Of a DNA stretch of 64,000 bases, positions 11,887 through 19,942 are shown piece after piece. The position numbers and the translations under genes were made by a program. Under the pieces are notes generated by a model that searched no databases, was not told where the DNA came from, and was given only the letters and a program-made list of their open reading frames with translations. This DNA comes from an uncultured Prevotellaceae bacterium (GTDB lineage: Bacteria; Bacteroidota; Bacteroidia; Bacteroidales; Muribaculaceae), in the NCBI GenBank assembly GCA_900317835.1, contig ONIL01000003.1, forward strand, positions 1 to 64,000. The letters are read 5' to 3'. Each line of letters starts with the position of its first letter. Within the stretch, counting starts at the first letter, position 1.

Positions 11887-11934
11887 TGCGGTTATAATCG
11901 CGCATTTTACCTGCTTCTTGCGATTATAACCGCA
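11887..11934. terminator. Bidirectional terminator between convergent genes
   Basis: A perfect 15-bp stem (TGCGGTTATAATCGC / GCGATTATAACCGCA) with an 18-nt loop lies between the barrel gene and the minus-strand gene ending at 11974. Confidence 0.8.
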
Positions 11935-11973
11935 TTTCTTTGGTTTTGATGAGAGGATTGGTTTTTGTTGTGT

Positions 11974-12720
11974 TTAGGGTAGTTGGTCGTCGATGATGAG
12001 GTGGAGCCATTGGGCCGTGGTCATTGGGATGGGCCCTGCGGGTTCATTGGCCATGAGACGTTCGTTGAGGTCTTGCAGCAAGGGGCGGGCATCAGACTCA
12101 CCGGCACGGGCAATAATGGCATGAGCCTCAGGCATGGCGCGTTGCATGACAGCGAGGGATGATGGGCGGAGCAGAAAACTGCGCCAATAGAGCCAATAAG
12201 CGTAGTCATAGATACGCTGAGCGTCCAATGGATTATCCAGGTCAACCTCGCTTGCAATGCAGAACTGGCGTGGCACTGGAGCCTGCTCATATTCCTCATC
12301 AAGCAGCATGAAGAAGGCGGTCGCCAATGCTTCGAGCTCGGCATCGCGCGGGTCGAGGAGTTCGCTGCCAATCTCGCCAACGATTGTCCACCAGATAACA
12401 TAGCGCACGTCGTCGCGATTCAGTTCATAGTCCACATAATCCTCGGCGCGGCCATAGTGGGGCAACGGGGCTCCGTGCCGCTCATTGTGCAGCATGGTGA
12501 ACGAGCGCCACAGGCCGCCATCGGCAACCACGTCCTGGAAATAACCTGTCACGGCCAGCACCACGTCGCGGCGCACCTCGTCATCCAGCCCGCGCAGCCA
12601 TGGCGACTCATCCCACAGTTTGGCCAGCCGCAGGGCAATCCACAGATAGAACTGGTCGGTCTCGGCCACCTTGGGGTTGCCGGGCTGACGTTCCATGTAG
12701 TCTTTAACGCTGATGTCCAT
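11974..12720 (-). CDS. Hypothetical protein, DUF3843-like
   Basis: 248 residues starting at MDISVKDYMERQ. The longer frame runs back through tRNA-Thr and is not real. The protein is acidic, cytoplasmic in appearance, helical, and rich in Trp/Tyr pairs (YWLYWRSFLL, VIWWTIVGEIG). No catalytic motif is evident. It resembles the Bacteroidales DUF3843 family, a moderate recall-based call. It starts 62 bases downstream of tRNA-Thr in the same direction, so it may be transcribed from the tRNA promoter. Confidence 0.6.
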   Translation of the reverse strand: MDISVKDYMERQPGNPKVAETDQFYLWIALRLAKLWDESPWLRGLDDEVRRDVVLAVTGYFQDVVADGGLWRSFTMLHNERHGAPLPHYGRAEDYVDYELNRDDVRYVIWWTIVGEIGSELLDPRDAELEALATAFFMLLDEEYEQAPVPRQFCIASEVDLDNPLDAQRIYDYAYWLYWRSFLLRPSSLAVMQRAMPEAHAIIARAGESDARPLLQDLNERLMANEPAGPIPMTTAQWLHLIIDDQLP

Positions 12721-12782
12721 ATCGTCATTCTGTGTTTTTAAAAACAAAAGGCGGGAAAACCATGACAGTTTTCCCGCTGTGG

Positions 12783-12858
12783 TGGAGCCGCGAGCGGGAC
12801 TCGAACCCGCGACCTTTTCGTTACGAATGAAATGCTCTACCGACTGAGCTATTGCGGC
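12783..12858 (-). tRNA. tRNA-Thr (anticodon CGT)
   Basis: A 76-nt cloverleaf with encoded CCA. Acceptor GCCGCAA/TCGCGGC, D-stem GCTC/GAGC, anticodon loop TTCGTAA giving CGT, T-arm GCGGG-TTCGAGT-CCCGC. Two A·C oppositions are present: A6-C67 in the acceptor and A31-C39 at the base of a T/A-rich anticodon stem. It resembles E. coli tRNA-Thr CGT in the loop. Its promoter is at 12891-12922. Confidence 0.93.
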
Positions 12859-12890
12859 TTGGTGCACTGCGATGCGATGCAATGCGGGTG

Positions 12891-12922
12891 CAAAGGTAGC
12901 ACTATTTTTCTAATCCCGCAAA
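12891..12922 (-). promoter_or_regulatory. Promoter of tRNA-Thr
   Basis: On the minus strand TTTG (12919-12922) and TACCTTTG (12891-12898) are separated by 20 bases. This is a textbook Bacteroidetes promoter 33 bases before the tRNA. Confidence 0.8.
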
Positions 12923-12924
12923 CT

Positions 12925-14346
12925 TTAGTTGACAATTTGTTTGCTATAGGTTAACTTAATCTTGGCCTTATCCAGCAAGAGGCGCACGATGGCCGGTTGA
13001 GACACCATGGGTGAAATCTTGGTCACAACCGATGAGGGTGTCGCTGAATAGTAATAGTAGGAATAAGACTGCGAATAAGTGTAATTCACCACATCAATCG
13101 GCGTGATTGTGAAGTTGATATCATCCTCGGTGGCAATGCCGCCCTGATTGTTGATGATATTCAACACATAGTTGCGCATACCCGTGAAGATGTATTCCTT
13201 GTTTTTCGCGTCATAGATGGCATAGAACGAGTCCTTGTTATTGGTCAGGCTGTCCCCGTTAATGAACTGGTCCTTCTTGGAAGTCTTGACCATGAGCAGA
13301 TAGCTGGGCGGCTGAATGTTGTATTGAGTCAACGGAATGCTCACGGGCAATTCAAGCGACAGCGAGTTAATGATGGACTGGTTGTTGCCCACGTTAGCCT
13401 GATATTTGTCAATGATGTCCTGGATGGGGAAACGCACCTGCACCTCATATCCTGCAGGGGCAACAATCAGGGCTTCACCGTTATTGACCATCGACGTGAT
13501 CGCATCATCCATATCGAAACGGATGATGTTGTTGGAAACCACCTCGGGTGTCGATGCCAGATAGGACTGGGCTTGAGCGGGTAAAATCGTATCGGTTGTG
13601 TCGGTCTGAATGTGCTTGCGGTAATACACATCGAACTCGGTAGCCTTGATATTAATCACATGGCCGCTGCCATAACTGTTAGTGATATAGATGCCCGGGA
13701 AAACGTTGGCAAAAGCCTTGGGCGAAGCGAACTTGGAGGGGTCATTGACATAGGTGTCGAACAGTTCACGCCCCAGCTCCACTGGCATGGGAACCGAAAT
13801 GACACGCACGGTGTCATATTGCGCCGTACCCGTCAAATAGGATGTGGACGTCTCCATCCACCCCGACGTGGGGGAATAAGACTCAGAAGCCAACAGATCG
13901 CTATTGTCATAGTAGCCAGACGGGTCAAAGTCACTGTAGATGGGGCTGGGCAACGCCTTGTTGAGACGATACACATTCAGACGCATGGGAGCCAACGAAT
14001 CGCCGGTGAAACCTTTCCTGTAGGGCATGCGCAACTTCAGGCGGCACGAGTCGATCCACTCGCGCTTGACACCAGCGGTGTCGATGCTCACAGCGGGCAT
14101 CCACATAGTCACGGCCTCGGCACTAAGTTGGCCGAACCCATCGGCACTGATGCTGCCCAACATCTTGGTGCTGGTGCGCATCTGCACACGGTCATTGAGC
14201 ACCGAGTGTCCAGTGATGACAAATGAAGAATCTTCGATAATCGACGAGACGCTGTCGGTAATGCTCACACCGATGGTCTCGTCGGTGCATGCGTACAGGC
14301 CAAGCAGAATTCCCGCTGCCAGTATCACATAGAAAAAATGTTTCAT
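12925..14346 (-). CDS. DUF4270 family lipoprotein
   Basis: 473 residues with a lipoprotein signal ending LLGLYAC-T, so it is anchored by a lipidated Cys at ~20. The body is beta-rich with the DUF4270 features SxxLGSIsADGFG and MWMPAVSIDTAGVKREWIDSC, long Ser/Tyr-rich stretches and a terminal strand RLLLDKAKIKLTYSKQ. It lies directly downstream of the GT5-like gene, an order common in Bacteroidetes. It is presumably an outer-membrane or periplasmic lipoprotein of unknown role. The 47-base spacing suggests one operon with the upstream gene. Confidence 0.82.
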   Translation of the reverse strand: MKHFFYVILAAGILLGLYACTDETIGVSITDSVSSIIEDSSFVITGHSVLNDRVQMRTSTKMLGSISADGFGQLSAEAVTMWMPAVSIDTAGVKREWIDSCRLKLRMPYRKGFTGDSLAPMRLNVYRLNKALPSPIYSDFDPSGYYDNSDLLASESYSPTSGWMETSTSYLTGTAQYDTVRVISVPMPVELGRELFDTYVNDPSKFASPKAFANVFPGIYITNSYGSGHVINIKATEFDVYYRKHIQTDTTDTILPAQAQSYLASTPEVVSNNIIRFDMDDAITSMVNNGEALIVAPAGYEVQVRFPIQDIIDKYQANVGNNQSIINSLSLELPVSIPLTQYNIQPPSYLLMVKTSKKDQFINGDSLTNNKDSFYAIYDAKNKEYIFTGMRNYVLNIINNQGGIATEDDINFTITPIDVVNYTYSQSYSYYYYSATPSSVVTKISPMVSQPAIVRLLLDKAKIKLTYSKQIVN

Positions 14347-14393
14347 ATTCCTGAAATGAAAAACCGATTTAAGAATATTGAAGAACGCGGTGT

Positions 14394-15197
14394 CTAGTCG
14401 AACAGTGAGGCATAGAACTGAGTGACCTTGTTGACATCATCTTCACCGATAAACGGCAACTTGGGCAACGCCGAGGCTGCTTCAAGCACCACATCGTTGA
14501 CACCTTCCTCGCACTCGATGACTGCATCGGCATAGCGCAGCGAATAGGCCATGAGCTCCTCATAAGTCAATGCCTTGCCGTTGATGGGCTTGAGGGCATT
14601 CTTGGGAATGCCGTCCTGGTGCATTTTCTCGGCCATTCGGGCATCAAGAGGGGCGGGTATTGACTCGTTGAACAGTGCGGTGACAATCTTGGCGTCACGG
14701 AAGGAAGGATCGTCGCCATAGAGCGTGCGGATGTAAACCGGAGCCAGCGCCGAAATCCAACCCGTGCACTGGATGATATCAGGCACCCAGCGCATCTTGC
14801 GTATCGATTCGATAACCGCACGGACAAAGAAGATGCTGCGCTCATCGTTGTCGTGGGTTGAGCAGTTCATCTCAAGTTCATCGATGCGGCTGCTGGCAAA
14901 ATAGTCCTCATTATAAATGAAATAGACCTGGAAATGAGCCTGTTGCAAGGTCGCCACTTTGATGATGAGAGGATGGTCGGTATCATCGATGATCACATTC
15001 ATACCCGACAGCCTGATCATCTCGTGCAACTGATTGCTGCGCTCGGCAATCATGCCATATTTTGGCATGAATGTGCGATCCTCAATCCCTTGTTCCTTAA
15101 TTCCTTGAGGGAAGATGCGTCCGATTTGCGACAATCGTCTCTCGGGGACGTAGGGTGCGATCTCCTGTGATATAAATAAGACTTTCTTTACATCCAT
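14394..15197 (-). CDS. Glycogen/starch synthase-like protein, N-terminal GT5 domain only
   Basis: 267 residues, against about 475 for GlgA. It keeps the first Rossmann domain pattern (VLFISQEIAPYVPE, FPQGIKEQGIEDRTFMPKYG, PDIIQCTGWISALAPVYIRTLY), but the KTGGL nucleotide-sugar motif is replaced by PERRL. The whole C-terminal domain with the catalytic Glu is missing. Such short proteins are common in Bacteroidales and are annotated as glycogen synthase, but synthase activity is doubtful. A promoter box lies at 15223-15230 and the DUF4270 gene follows. Confidence 0.75.
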   Translation of the reverse strand: MDVKKVLFISQEIAPYVPERRLSQIGRIFPQGIKEQGIEDRTFMPKYGMIAERSNQLHEMIRLSGMNVIIDDTDHPLIIKVATLQQAHFQVYFIYNEDYFASSRIDELEMNCSTHDNDERSIFFVRAVIESIRKMRWVPDIIQCTGWISALAPVYIRTLYGDDPSFRDAKIVTALFNESIPAPLDARMAEKMHQDGIPKNALKPINGKALTYEELMAYSLRYADAVIECEEGVNDVVLEAASALPKLPFIGEDDVNKVTQFYASLFD

Positions 15198-15222
15198 GTT
15201 GCTTGTTTCTTCTTTTATAATG

Positions 15223-15230
15223 CAAAGTTA
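15223..15230 (-). promoter_or_regulatory. Promoter box TAACTTTG for the GT5-like/DUF4270 unit
   Basis: A minus-strand match to TAnnTTTG followed by C, 26 bases before the ATG at 15197. No clear -33 TTTG is seen. Confidence 0.6.
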
Positions 15231-15451
15231 GCAATTTTTTTTCATTTTGACGCCATTATTTATGCCCATGTAGGTCATTTTTAAGTAAAAATGACCCCTT
15301 TTTAACATTTCTATTCTTTTCTAGTGGCATTTAAGCGACCGAATAGTTGTTGCTTCACGGGAAAGGAAAAGGGAAACACTTCCTTCAAACAGGAAATGCC
15401 TCCCTCATTCAAAACACACACACGATTAAAGTCTCTTCCTCCCAGAAAACG

Positions 15452-15943
15452 TCACTTACCTGATTTACAGCAATCCGATCCCTCGGGGCAGCAGCCATTC
15501 ATCTTTTGGCCTTTCTTGAACCCCTTCTTGCCGTCATGCCGAGGACCCTCGCCACGCTTAGCCTGTTGGCGCTTCTTCAGCTCGGCAAACTTGGCAGCCT
15601 GCTCGGGAGTCAACAAAGCCTCGATCTTAGCATCGGTGGCGGCACGTTGGGCTTCCATCTTCTCGTGGCGAGCCTTCATGGCCTCCTGATCGGGCTTCTC
15701 ACGCTTCCCGTCTTGCGCGGCGCGCTCGGGACGGTTCTTGCTCATAGCTTCCATCTCGGTTGTGTAAATCTTGGTGATTTCGGTTTTCTGCGCCTCAGTC
15801 AGTCCCAGAGCCTTCTCAAGTCTCTCAATGCGCTTCTCAATCATCTGTTGGGGCAAACCATGATGACCATGATGGCGGGGCGGCTTAGCGTTCACTACAA
15901 TGCCCATCAGGGCAATTGCCAATACTAAAACAATCTTTTTCAT
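15452..15943 (-). CDS. Spy/CpxP-like periplasmic protein (DUF4890-type)
   Basis: 163 residues: a signal peptide (KKIVLVLAIALMGIVVNA), a His-rich start (PPRHHGHHG), then amphipathic helices with the LTxxQ-like pattern seen twice (LGLTEAQKTEITKIY, LLTPEQAAKFAELKKR). This is the hallmark of Spy-fold chaperones and metal-responsive proteins. The end is unusual: a basic KKGFKKGQK stretch, then four cysteines in CCPEGSDCC. A role in binding metal or unfolded protein in the periplasm is inferred. It appears to stand alone. Confidence 0.72.
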   Translation of the reverse strand: MKKIVLVLAIALMGIVVNAKPPRHHGHHGLPQQMIEKRIERLEKALGLTEAQKTEITKIYTTEMEAMSKNRPERAAQDGKREKPDQEAMKARHEKMEAQRAATDAKIEALLTPEQAAKFAELKKRQQAKRGEGPRHDGKKGFKKGQKMNGCCPEGSDCCKSGK

Positions 15944-16216
15944 CTTTCTAATCGGTGTTTTGAATTAATAATGTAAACTGTCGCGAAATCAAATTGATCT
16001 CGATGCAAAGGAAAATATTATTTTTCAATTAAAAAAACGGCAAATCACCATGTTGTGACCAATCGACAAATCATGTTGACAAACACACCAAAATTCAAGA
16101 CAAAATTTCCCGTCCGGAAATAGCCAAAAACCATGTGAACGGCGCTATTATCTTAAAATATCGTCAAGAAATCAAAAAAAATGTATTCACCACATGCTGT
16201 GTAACGAAAAAAACAT
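15944..16216. other. Non-coding gap between the Spy-like gene and nagA
   Basis: The divergent genes leave about 300 bases of AT-rich DNA. Apart from the nagA promoter box I see no gene, stable hairpin or repeat. Confidence 0.5.
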
Positions 16217-16224
16217 TATATTTG
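16217..16224 (+). promoter_or_regulatory. nagA promoter box TATATTTG
   Basis: Matches TAnnTTTG followed by C, 27 bases before the ATG at 16251. Confidence 0.65.
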
Positions 16225-16250
16225 CACTTCAAGGATAAAAAAGATTGGGA

Positions 16251-17441
16251 ATGTTGACTCAGATTTACAACGGTCATGTGCTCACTCCCGAGGGTTGGAT
16301 CAATGGTGGCTCGGTCATTATCGAGGACAGCCGCATCAAGGAGGTGAGCAAGAGCAGCCGCCAGTTAGAAGGCATGGACAAGGCCATCGACGCTCACGGC
16401 ATGCACGTGGTGCCTGGTGGCATTGACCTCCACTGCCATGGCGGTGGCGGATGCGACTTCCAGGAATGCACACATGAGGCGTTTGAAACGGTTGCACTGA
16501 CCCACCTGCGCCACGGCACGACAGCCATCTATGCTACGCTTTCCTCGTCACCGCTCGACATGATGGAGCACGCCTGCCAGACCTGCGATGACCTGATGAA
16601 AGAACCCAAATCGACCATCATGGGCATGCACATGGAAGGCCCTTATTTCAATCCCAGCAAAGCGGGCGCCCAGATGCCTGAGGTCATCCGTATCCCCGAA
16701 CCCAACGAATACCGTCACATCGTTGAGGACTTTGACTGCATGCGCCGATGGTCCTCGGCACCCGAACTTCCTGGCGCCGTCGAGATGGGCGAATATGTTA
16801 CAGGTAAAGGAATAGTCGCCGCCATCGGGCACACTGCTGCCGAGTATCCACAAGTCAAGGCCGCATGGGATGCAGGATACACCCTGGCTACCCATTTCTA
16901 TAATGGTATGCCGGGTTTCCACAACGTGCGCGAGTTCAAGCACGCCGGCACCGTCGAGAGCGTCTATCTGCTTGAGGACATGGCTGTTGAAGTGATTGCC
17001 GACGGCATTCATGTGCCTTCTACCCTGCTCAACCTGGTTTATCACATCAAGGGCGTGGAGCGCACGGCCCTTTGCACCGATGCGTTAGCCGTGACCGACA
17101 GCGACAGCGAGCACGCTTTTGACCCGCGAGTCATCATCGAGGATGGTGTGTGCAAACTTTCAGACCGCAGCGCCTTGGCCGGAAGCATCGCGACGATGGA
17201 CCGCCTGATCAAGACGATGGTACGTGTCGTTGATGTTCCCTTGCAGGATGCAGTGCGCATGGCCAGCGAGACGCCAGCGCGCATCATGGGCATCTATGAC
17301 CGCAAGGGGTCGCTGCAACGCGGCAAGGACGCTGACATCCTGCTGTTTGACAGCGACATCAATCTGCGTGGGGTCTTCTCGATGGGCGAGTTTGTCAAGG
17401 GAAGCGACCGCATCGCCCCTGCTGCCATTGTGGAGAAATAA
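16251..17441 (+). CDS. nagA: N-acetylglucosamine-6-phosphate deacetylase NagA
   Basis: NagA removes acetate from GlcNAc-6-P to give GlcN-6-P in amino-sugar recycling. The start is ATG 16251 (MLTQIYNG); the frame opens at a TTG two codons earlier. 396 residues. Amidohydrolase motifs seen: DLHCHGGGG (metal site, ~58), HMEGPYF, GHTAAEYPQ, THFYNGM, IADGIHV and LCTDALAVTDSD (catalytic Asp). The C-terminus is the usual GKDADILLFD. A single-gene unit with its own promoter and a short hairpin after it. It could serve amino sugars released by surface enzymes such as those of the 47-64 kb locus, but no link is visible in the sequence. Confidence 0.95.
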   Translation: MLTQIYNGHVLTPEGWINGGSVIIEDSRIKEVSKSSRQLEGMDKAIDAHGMHVVPGGIDLHCHGGGGCDFQECTHEAFETVALTHLRHGTTAIYATLSSSPLDMMEHACQTCDDLMKEPKSTIMGMHMEGPYFNPSKAGAQMPEVIRIPEPNEYRHIVEDFDCMRRWSSAPELPGAVEMGEYVTGKGIVAAIGHTAAEYPQVKAAWDAGYTLATHFYNGMPGFHNVREFKHAGTVESVYLLEDMAVEVIADGIHVPSTLLNLVYHIKGVERTALCTDALAVTDSDSEHAFDPRVIIEDGVCKLSDRSALAGSIATMDRLIKTMVRVVDVPLQDAVRMASETPARIMGIYDRKGSLQRGKDADILLFDSDINLRGVFSMGEFVKGSDRIAPAAIVEK

Positions 17442-17447
17442 TACAAG

Positions 17448-17464
17448 AAAAAACCGAGTTTTTT
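17448..17464 (+). terminator. nagA terminator
   Basis: AAAAAAC-CGA-GTTTTTT, a 7-bp stem ending in a T-run just after the stop. Confidence 0.55.
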
Positions 17465-17474
17465 CGCGATATTC

Positions 17475-17505
17475 TTGCACAAGAACAAAAATGGTATTAT
17501 CTTTG
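17475..17505 (+). promoter_or_regulatory. Promoter of tRNA-His
   Basis: TTG at 17475-17477 and TATCTTTG at 17498-17505 with 20 bases between them, 32 bases before the tRNA. Confidence 0.75.
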
Positions 17506-17536
17506 CACCCGCGTTTCGACAGAAATGCGTTACATG

Positions 17537-17610
<74 letters not shown>

Positions 17611-17612
17611 CT

Positions 17613-17648
17613 AAAAAACCTGCATCAGTTAACTGATGCAGGTTTTTT
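17613..17648. terminator. Perfect 36-bp palindromic terminator
   Basis: An 18-bp arm (AAAAAACCTGCATCAGTT) and its exact complement with no spacer. It ends in T-runs both ways, serving tRNA-His on plus and the dockerin mini-gene on minus. Confidence 0.85.
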
Positions 17649-17651
17649 TGA

Positions 17652-17907
17652 TTAATGGTGTCCACCTTCAAGTATCAACAGGTCGATGAGACGGGTAACA
17701 TCACCGATGGTCACCTGATAGTCATTGTTAACGTCTGACGTAATTGGGCTCTCACCACTCAGCAGGTAGTCGATCAAAGCCGACACATCGTTGATTGTGG
17801 TCACACCCTCGGGAATTATTATAGTAGATACACCATCCGGTAACAATCGTGCCAACCACTAGCATGGCAACCACTGTCATCCTGAAAAAGTCTTGGAACG
17901 ATCTCAT
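17652..17907 (-). pseudogene. Small membrane-anchored dockerin-like protein, frameshifted
   Basis: From ATG 17907 the minus strand reads a short N-terminus and a hydrophobic anchor (MTVVAMLVVGTIVTGWCIYY), then runs out of homology. One base out of phase, the frame 17855-17652 continues with a dockerin-like pair (GVTTINDVSALIDYLL and SDVNNDYQVTIGDVTRLIDLL). The two halves make sense only if joined by a one-base shift near 17815-17825, where both frames are open. I infer either a real frameshift or a sequence error in a ~80-residue anchored protein. As it stands the 67-aa frame at 17652-17855 lacks the anchor. Confidence 0.6.
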
Positions 17908-17953
17908 AATTAGAGGTGTTATCAGTTAATAATCTGACCTTAAAGATACAATA

Positions 17954-17986
17954 ATTCCGGGACAAGATTTGGACTTGTCTCGGAAT
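17954..17986 (-). terminator. Terminator after the third skp gene
   Basis: ATTCCGGGACAAG / CTTGTCTCGGAAT pair over 13 bp with one G·T and a 7-nt loop, downstream of the minus-strand gene ending at 18040. Confidence 0.65.
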
Positions 17987-18039
17987 ATTCAACTAATACC
18001 TTCAAAAAAATGACAAACAGGAAAGCCTGTGCCAGTATC

Positions 18040-18546
18040 TTACTTGAGGCCCAGCAGGGTCATGACCATCGGGGTGATGTCGATGGTGTTGGGGCCGGTA
18101 TAGGCTACCGGGGTGACGGCGGTGTCAAGCACCAGGTCGAAAGCGCCCTGCTCGCCTGCGGTGCGGATCGCATTCTGAATCTTGTCGGTAATGGGCTTGG
18201 TGAGAGCGGCACGACGAGCAGCCAGGTCGTCGGCAGCTTTGCGCTCAAAATCACGCATCTTCTTGTCACTCTCCTGCAACTCATGGACGCGGCGCTCCTT
18301 GATGGTCTCGGGCATCGAGGCATCGGTGGCGACAGTCTGATAGTCGGCATATTTCTTGTTAAACTCCGCCTGCAGCAATTCATACTCGGCATGATACCTG
18401 TCACTCATCGTCTTGAGCTGAGCCTCGGCTGCCTGCTTCTCGGGCATCAGGTCAAAGATCTGCTGGGAGTTGACAACACCTATTCTAGCCTGAGCCATTA
18501 ACATGAGTGGCATCATCGCCACTGCAATCATGAGAAATCGTTTCAT
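18040..18546 (-). CDS. OmpH/Skp-family periplasmic chaperone, copy 3
   Basis: 168 residues: signal peptide (FLMIAVAMMPLMLMAQA), then the Skp pattern ARIGVVNSQQIFDLMPEKQAAEAQLK. A long charged helical hairpin forms the tentacle, and a closing strand segment AYTGPNTIDITPMVMTLLGLK ends the protein. Skp trimers hold unfolded outer-membrane proteins on their way to BamA. It has its own promoter box (18588-18595) and a terminator before it, so unlike copies 1 and 2 it can be expressed independently. Confidence 0.88.
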   Translation of the reverse strand: MKRFLMIAVAMMPLMLMAQARIGVVNSQQIFDLMPEKQAAEAQLKTMSDRYHAEYELLQAEFNKKYADYQTVATDASMPETIKERRVHELQESDKKMRDFERKAADDLAARRAALTKPITDKIQNAIRTAGEQGAFDLVLDTAVTPVAYTGPNTIDITPMVMTLLGLK

Positions 18547-18587
18547 CGTCCAATCAGTGATTAATACATTATTTATTATTGCAACGA

Positions 18588-18595
18588 CAAAGATA
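18588..18595 (-). promoter_or_regulatory. Promoter box TATCTTTG for skp copy 3
   Basis: A minus-strand TAnnTTTG match 42 bases before the ATG at 18546. Confidence 0.6.
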
Positions 18596-18636
18596 GAGAC
18601 TTTTTTTCATTCCCGCAATACGGTTGTCCAAAAGTA

Positions 18637-18675
18637 GAAGTCCCCTGCGACGGCTTGCAGCCGGCAGGGGACTTC
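18637..18675 (-). terminator. Terminator between skp copies 2 and 3
   Basis: A 12-bp perfect outer stem (GAAGTCCCCTGC / GCAGGGGACTTC) encloses a second small stem CGGC/GCCG. It separates copy 2 from copy 3 and marks the end of the uppS-bamA transcription unit. Confidence 0.75.
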
Positions 18676-18719
18676 GCTTCTTTCAAATAATCGTGATATT
18701 AGTGTGTTTTACCCTATTC

Positions 18720-19232
18720 TTACTTGATGCCCAACTTGGCTTTCACCTTGGCGCTCACGTCCTCGGCATTGGTACCGGTGTAGATGATAGCACCTGCTGC
18801 CTGGTCAAAGATGAAGGTGTAACCGCCCTCAGCACCAACGGCTTGAATTGCGTTCTGGAGCTTCTGGGTAATGGGGGCGAGCAGAGTGTCCTGCTGACGC
18901 TGCAAGTCCTGAGCAGCGGTCTGCTGGAAGTTCTGAATCTTCATGTAGTCGTCCTGCAATTCCTGATTGTGACGGTCCTTGATAGCCTGGGGCGTGGTGG
19001 CGTCCTTATCAGCGGCCTCATATTCGGTCATCTTCTTCTGGAAAGCATCCTGCAGGTTCTTAAACTCGGTCTCATACTTGTCGCTCACCGACTTGAGGGT
19101 ATTCTCGGCTGTGGCCTTCTCGGGCATCACGTTGAAAATCTCGGTGGTGTTGACGTAACCGAACTTTTGAGCCTGTGCGGCAAAGCACATCATTGTAGCC
19201 GTGACGGCTAAGAGCATAAATCTTTTAAACAT
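18720..19232 (-). CDS. OmpH/Skp-family periplasmic chaperone, copy 2
   Basis: 170 residues with a signal peptide (LLAVTATMMCFAAQA) and the family start QKFGYVNTTEIFNVMPEKATAENTLK. It is closest in layout to copy 3 (shared MPEK motif, shared YTGTNA/YTGPNT end strand). About 115 bases separate it from copy 1, with no strong terminator, so it probably belongs to the bamA operon. Expected role: delivering outer-membrane proteins to the Bam complex. Confidence 0.9.
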   Translation of the reverse strand: MFKRFMLLAVTATMMCFAAQAQKFGYVNTTEIFNVMPEKATAENTLKSVSDKYETEFKNLQDAFQKKMTEYEAADKDATTPQAIKDRHNQELQDDYMKIQNFQQTAAQDLQRQQDTLLAPITQKLQNAIQAVGAEGGYTFIFDQAAGAIIYTGTNAEDVSAKVKAKLGIK

Positions 19233-19346
19233 GTCTAAAATTGATTTTGTTTAAACTTGGCTTCACCTCAGCAATTAAAGCAAACTTCATGGCCATAGGT
19301 TTGCACAAGTTTTCGTTTGTTATTATACTAGTATTCTGTGATTTCT

Positions 19347-19859
19347 TTACTTGTAACCCATCTTCTCGAGAACCTCGTTGCTCACATCGATGCGTGGTGA
19401 GGCAAAGATGATGCTCTGGCTGCTGGCGCGGTCAAAGATGACCTGGAAGCCACGCTCCTCACACACCTTCTTGCAAGCGTTATAGATGTCGTCCTGGATG
19501 GGCTTGATGAGCGACTGGCGCTTCTTGAACAGTTCACCCTGCGGGCCGAAGTACTTGTACTGCAACTGCTGGGCTTCTTTCTCCTTCTCGGTGATCTCGG
19601 TCTCTTTTTTCTTCTTCTGGTCATCGGTCAGGAAGACCATATCGCTCTGGTAGTTCTTGTACATGGTGTCGGCCTCCTTCTTGAGTTCATCGACCTCACG
19701 CTGCCAGCGTTGAGAAACCTGGTTGAGTTGTTCGTTGGCCATTTCATAGGCCGGAATGTTCTTCAGGACATATTCCATGTCGATAAGAGCGAACTTCTGC
19801 GCATTGGCTGCCATGAAGACTGCGACAAGCGCTACAACAGTTAAAGCTATTCTTTTCAT
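19347..19859 (-). CDS. OmpH/Skp-family periplasmic chaperone, copy 1
   Basis: 170 residues: signal peptide (IALTVVALVAVFMAANA), then QKFALIDMEYVLKNIPAYEMANEQLNQ, a long charged coiled region with KKKKETEITEKEKEAQQLQ, and the end strand FASPRIDVSNEVLEKMGYK. It lies 83 bases downstream of bamA in the same direction and is the most divergent of the three. It is presumably co-transcribed with bamA. Confidence 0.9.
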   Translation of the reverse strand: MKRIALTVVALVAVFMAANAQKFALIDMEYVLKNIPAYEMANEQLNQVSQRWQREVDELKKEADTMYKNYQSDMVFLTDDQKKKKETEITEKEKEAQQLQYKYFGPQGELFKKRQSLIKPIQDDIYNACKKVCEERGFQVIFDRASSQSIIFASPRIDVSNEVLEKMGYK

Positions 19860-19942
19860 ATTCCTAACTATATTTTGGTTGATAAATTTCGACTTTTAGA
19901 CTGACAAAGAGTCAAAACGTTTATTCGATTAACTTAATTGAG

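Noticed and set aside
12721-12882. Upstream extension of the 11974-12720 gene
   Set aside because: It reads through tRNA-Thr on the same strand and gives the typical false peptide AIAQSVEHF...SSPARGS.
18616-18680. Possible small RNA at the skp2-skp3 hairpin
   Set aside because: Fully explained as an intrinsic terminator; no separate promoter in the right place.
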